Assembly (NCBI GenBank): GCA_003694205.1
Contig: RFKS01000090.1
Span: 1 to 8,227, forward strand
Length of the DNA stretch: 8,227 nt
Direction: 5' to 3'
Source of the DNA: Alphaproteobacteria bacterium
GTDB taxonomy: Bacteria; Pseudomonadota; Alphaproteobacteria; Sphingomonadales; Rhodothalassiaceae
How positions within the stretch are numbered: position 1 is the first letter of the stretch; every line of letters begins with the position of its first letter. Below the pieces are notes generated by a model that made no database searches, was not told the origin of the DNA, and was given only the letters and a program-made list of their open reading frames with translations. Made by a program: the position numbers and the translations under genes. This document shows positions 7,417-8,227 of the stretch, one piece after another.

Positions 7417-7423
7417 CTAGTCT
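7396..7423 (+). promoter_or_regulatory. promoter of the small-membrane-protein / PuuD-like operon
   Basis: TTGACG (7396-7401; five of six to the TTGACA consensus) and TAGTCT (7418-7423) are separated by 16 bases, with TG one base upstream of the -10 (7415-7416), giving an extended -10. The predicted transcript start is near 7430, leaving a leader of about 55 bases before the ATG at 7486. This is the best promoter match noticed in the window. It coincides with the palindrome at 7393-7416. Confidence 0.6.
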
Positions 7424-7485
7424 GGGCGCCGCAGGACCCGGTTCCCCCGCTGCGGCGGGCCGGGCAAGCAAGGGAGAAGAGCAAT

Positions 7486-7638
7486 ATGCAGAAGATCACG
7501 GATTCGCTTCAGATGACGGTGATCGCCGGCCTCGTGCTCACCGTGATCGTGCTCCTCGTGGCGCCGATCATCGCGGGCGACGGGGGCAGTGTGCAGGGTG
7601 CCGTTCAGGAACTGTCGGACAAGGTCAAGGGGGAGTAG
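7486..7638 (+). CDS. small single-span membrane protein, 50 aa, unknown function
   Basis: Not recognised as a named family. The product starts MQKITDSLQMTVIAGLVL, has one strongly hydrophobic segment at about residues 11-30 (TVIAGLVLTVIVLLVAPIIA), and ends in a short polar tail with GDGG (31-34) and a mixed-charge segment QELSDKVKGE. No signal-peptidase site is evident, so a membrane-anchored peptide is likely. The ATG at 7486 is supported by AGGGAG at 7471-7476 with 9 bases of spacing; a longer open frame from 7396 would begin inside the promoter palindrome and is rejected. It is followed after 4 bp by the PuuD-like gene, whose ribosome site lies inside this gene's last codons, so the two are likely translationally coupled. 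An accessory subunit of the PuuD-like membrane protein is an inference from this arrangement. Confidence 0.8.
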   Translation: MQKITDSLQMTVIAGLVLTVIVLLVAPIIAGDGGSVQGAVQELSDKVKGE

Positions 7639-7642
7639 GGAT

Positions 7643-8149
7643 ATGGACGTCGATTTTGGCAGTTTGGCCTTCTATGTCCGCTGGCTGCACGTGCTTTCGG
7701 GCGTCATGTGGATCGGGCTTTTGTGGTATTTCAACTTCGTCCAGGTCCCGGTGATGGGCGAGATCCCTGACGAGCAGAAACCGGCGGTCTCCAAGCATAT
7801 CGCGCCCAAGGCGCTGTTCTGGTTCCGCTGGGGGGCGATGGCGACGATCATCTTCGGGCTCTGGCTCGCCTGGCTTAACGGCTATATCTGGGATGTGCTG
7901 AAGCTCGGTGCCGGCCAGGGCAGCCTCAATCTCACGCTGCTCGGCTTCGGCATGTGGTTCGGCATCATCATGTGGTTCAATGTCTGGTTCGTCATCTGGC
8001 CGAATCAGAAGATCGCGCTCGGTCTCGTCGAGGCCGAGGCGGATGCCAAGCCGAAGGCGGCGGCAACGGCGAAGATGTTCTCGCGCATCAACACATTGCT
8101 TTCGATCCCGATGTTCTTCGGCATGCTGTCGGCCAGCCATTTCGGCTGA
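7643..8149 (+). CDS. PuuD-like integral membrane protein (urate hydroxylase N-terminal domain family), 168 aa
   Basis: A polytopic inner-membrane protein resembling the membrane domain of urate hydroxylase PuuD (Urate_ox_N / DUF989 family). Four hydrophobic segments are visible at about 9-34, 58-80, 96-119 and 147-165. Family-like motifs are VRWLHVLSGVMWIG (12-25), KHIAPKALFWFRWGA (51-65) and MWFNVWFVIWPNQKIALG (110-127). His16 and His52 are candidate haem ligands and the protein is rich in Trp and Phe. It is much shorter than PuuD, which has more spans and a C-terminal cytochrome c domain; no CXXCH is present here. Urate oxidation is therefore not assured. Related short proteins are, to my recollection, often labelled PuuD or wrongly as NusG. 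The ATG at 7643 is preceded by GGGGGAG (7629-7635); the upstream open frame to 7589 overlaps the small membrane gene and is rejected. It is the second and last gene of its operon. Confidence 0.88.
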   Translation: MDVDFGSLAFYVRWLHVLSGVMWIGLLWYFNFVQVPVMGEIPDEQKPAVSKHIAPKALFWFRWGAMATIIFGLWLAWLNGYIWDVLKLGAGQGSLNLTLLGFGMWFGIIMWFNVWFVIWPNQKIALGLVEAEADAKPKAAATAKMFSRINTLLSIPMFFGMLSASHFG

Positions 8150-8170
8150 AATCCCGACCGGAAGTCATGG

Positions 8171-8204
8171 AACGGGGCGGGCTCGGCCCGCCCCGTTTCT
8201 TATT
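8171..8204 (+). terminator. intrinsic terminator after the PuuD-like gene
   Basis: AACGGGGCGGGC (8171-8182), loop TCG, then GCCCGCCCCGTT (8186-8197) make a perfect 12-bp stem, followed by a T-rich tail TTCTTATT. It lies 21 bases after the stop codon at 8149. The remaining bases to 8227 hold no recognisable gene. Confidence 0.9.
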
Positions 8205-8227
8205 GGGGGGACATATTAATCGGGATC

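Overview
This is a high-G+C window whose gene content and protein styles point to an alphaproteobacterium, plausibly of the Rhodospirillales type. The basis is the XseA and PurD sequence style, the divergent purD/xseA arrangement, and a stand-alone PuuD-like membrane protein. The taxon is an inference. I see no transposase, integrase, tRNA, rRNA, CRISPR array or phage gene. The region reads as ordinary chromosome packed with genes, with one notable regulatory element near the right end.

Layout, left to right. (1) Minus strand, 1934 down to 38: a two-gene operon with an aminoglycoside-phosphotransferase-fold kinase of the acyl-CoA-dehydrogenase-associated type, followed 10 bp later by an alpha/beta hydrolase that starts at GTG. 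The hydrolase ribosome binding site overlaps the kinase stop codon, so the two are probably translationally coupled. (2) A 159-bp divergent intergenic region, then on the plus strand (2094-4523) an 809-residue patatin-related protein with a C-terminal DUF3376-type region. (3) Convergent with it, only 4 bp away, purD (5808 down to 4528), encoding phosphoribosylamine-glycine ligase of purine synthesis. (4) Divergent from purD across 147 bp, xseA (5956-7374), the large subunit of exodeoxyribonuclease VII. (5) After xseA, a promoter carrying a perfect 24-bp palindrome leads into a two-gene operon. It encodes a 50-residue single-span membrane protein and a 168-residue four-span membrane protein related to the N-terminal domain of urate hydroxylase PuuD. 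A strong intrinsic terminator closes the operon.

The housekeeping genes (purD, xseA) need little comment. The part most worth following up is 7393-8204: a compact unit with its own regulated-looking promoter, small membrane peptide, PuuD-like protein and terminator. The function of that unit is not known from the sequence. The large patatin/DUF3376 protein is the second item of interest. I did not find a clear multi-gene defence system or other unmistakably new system.
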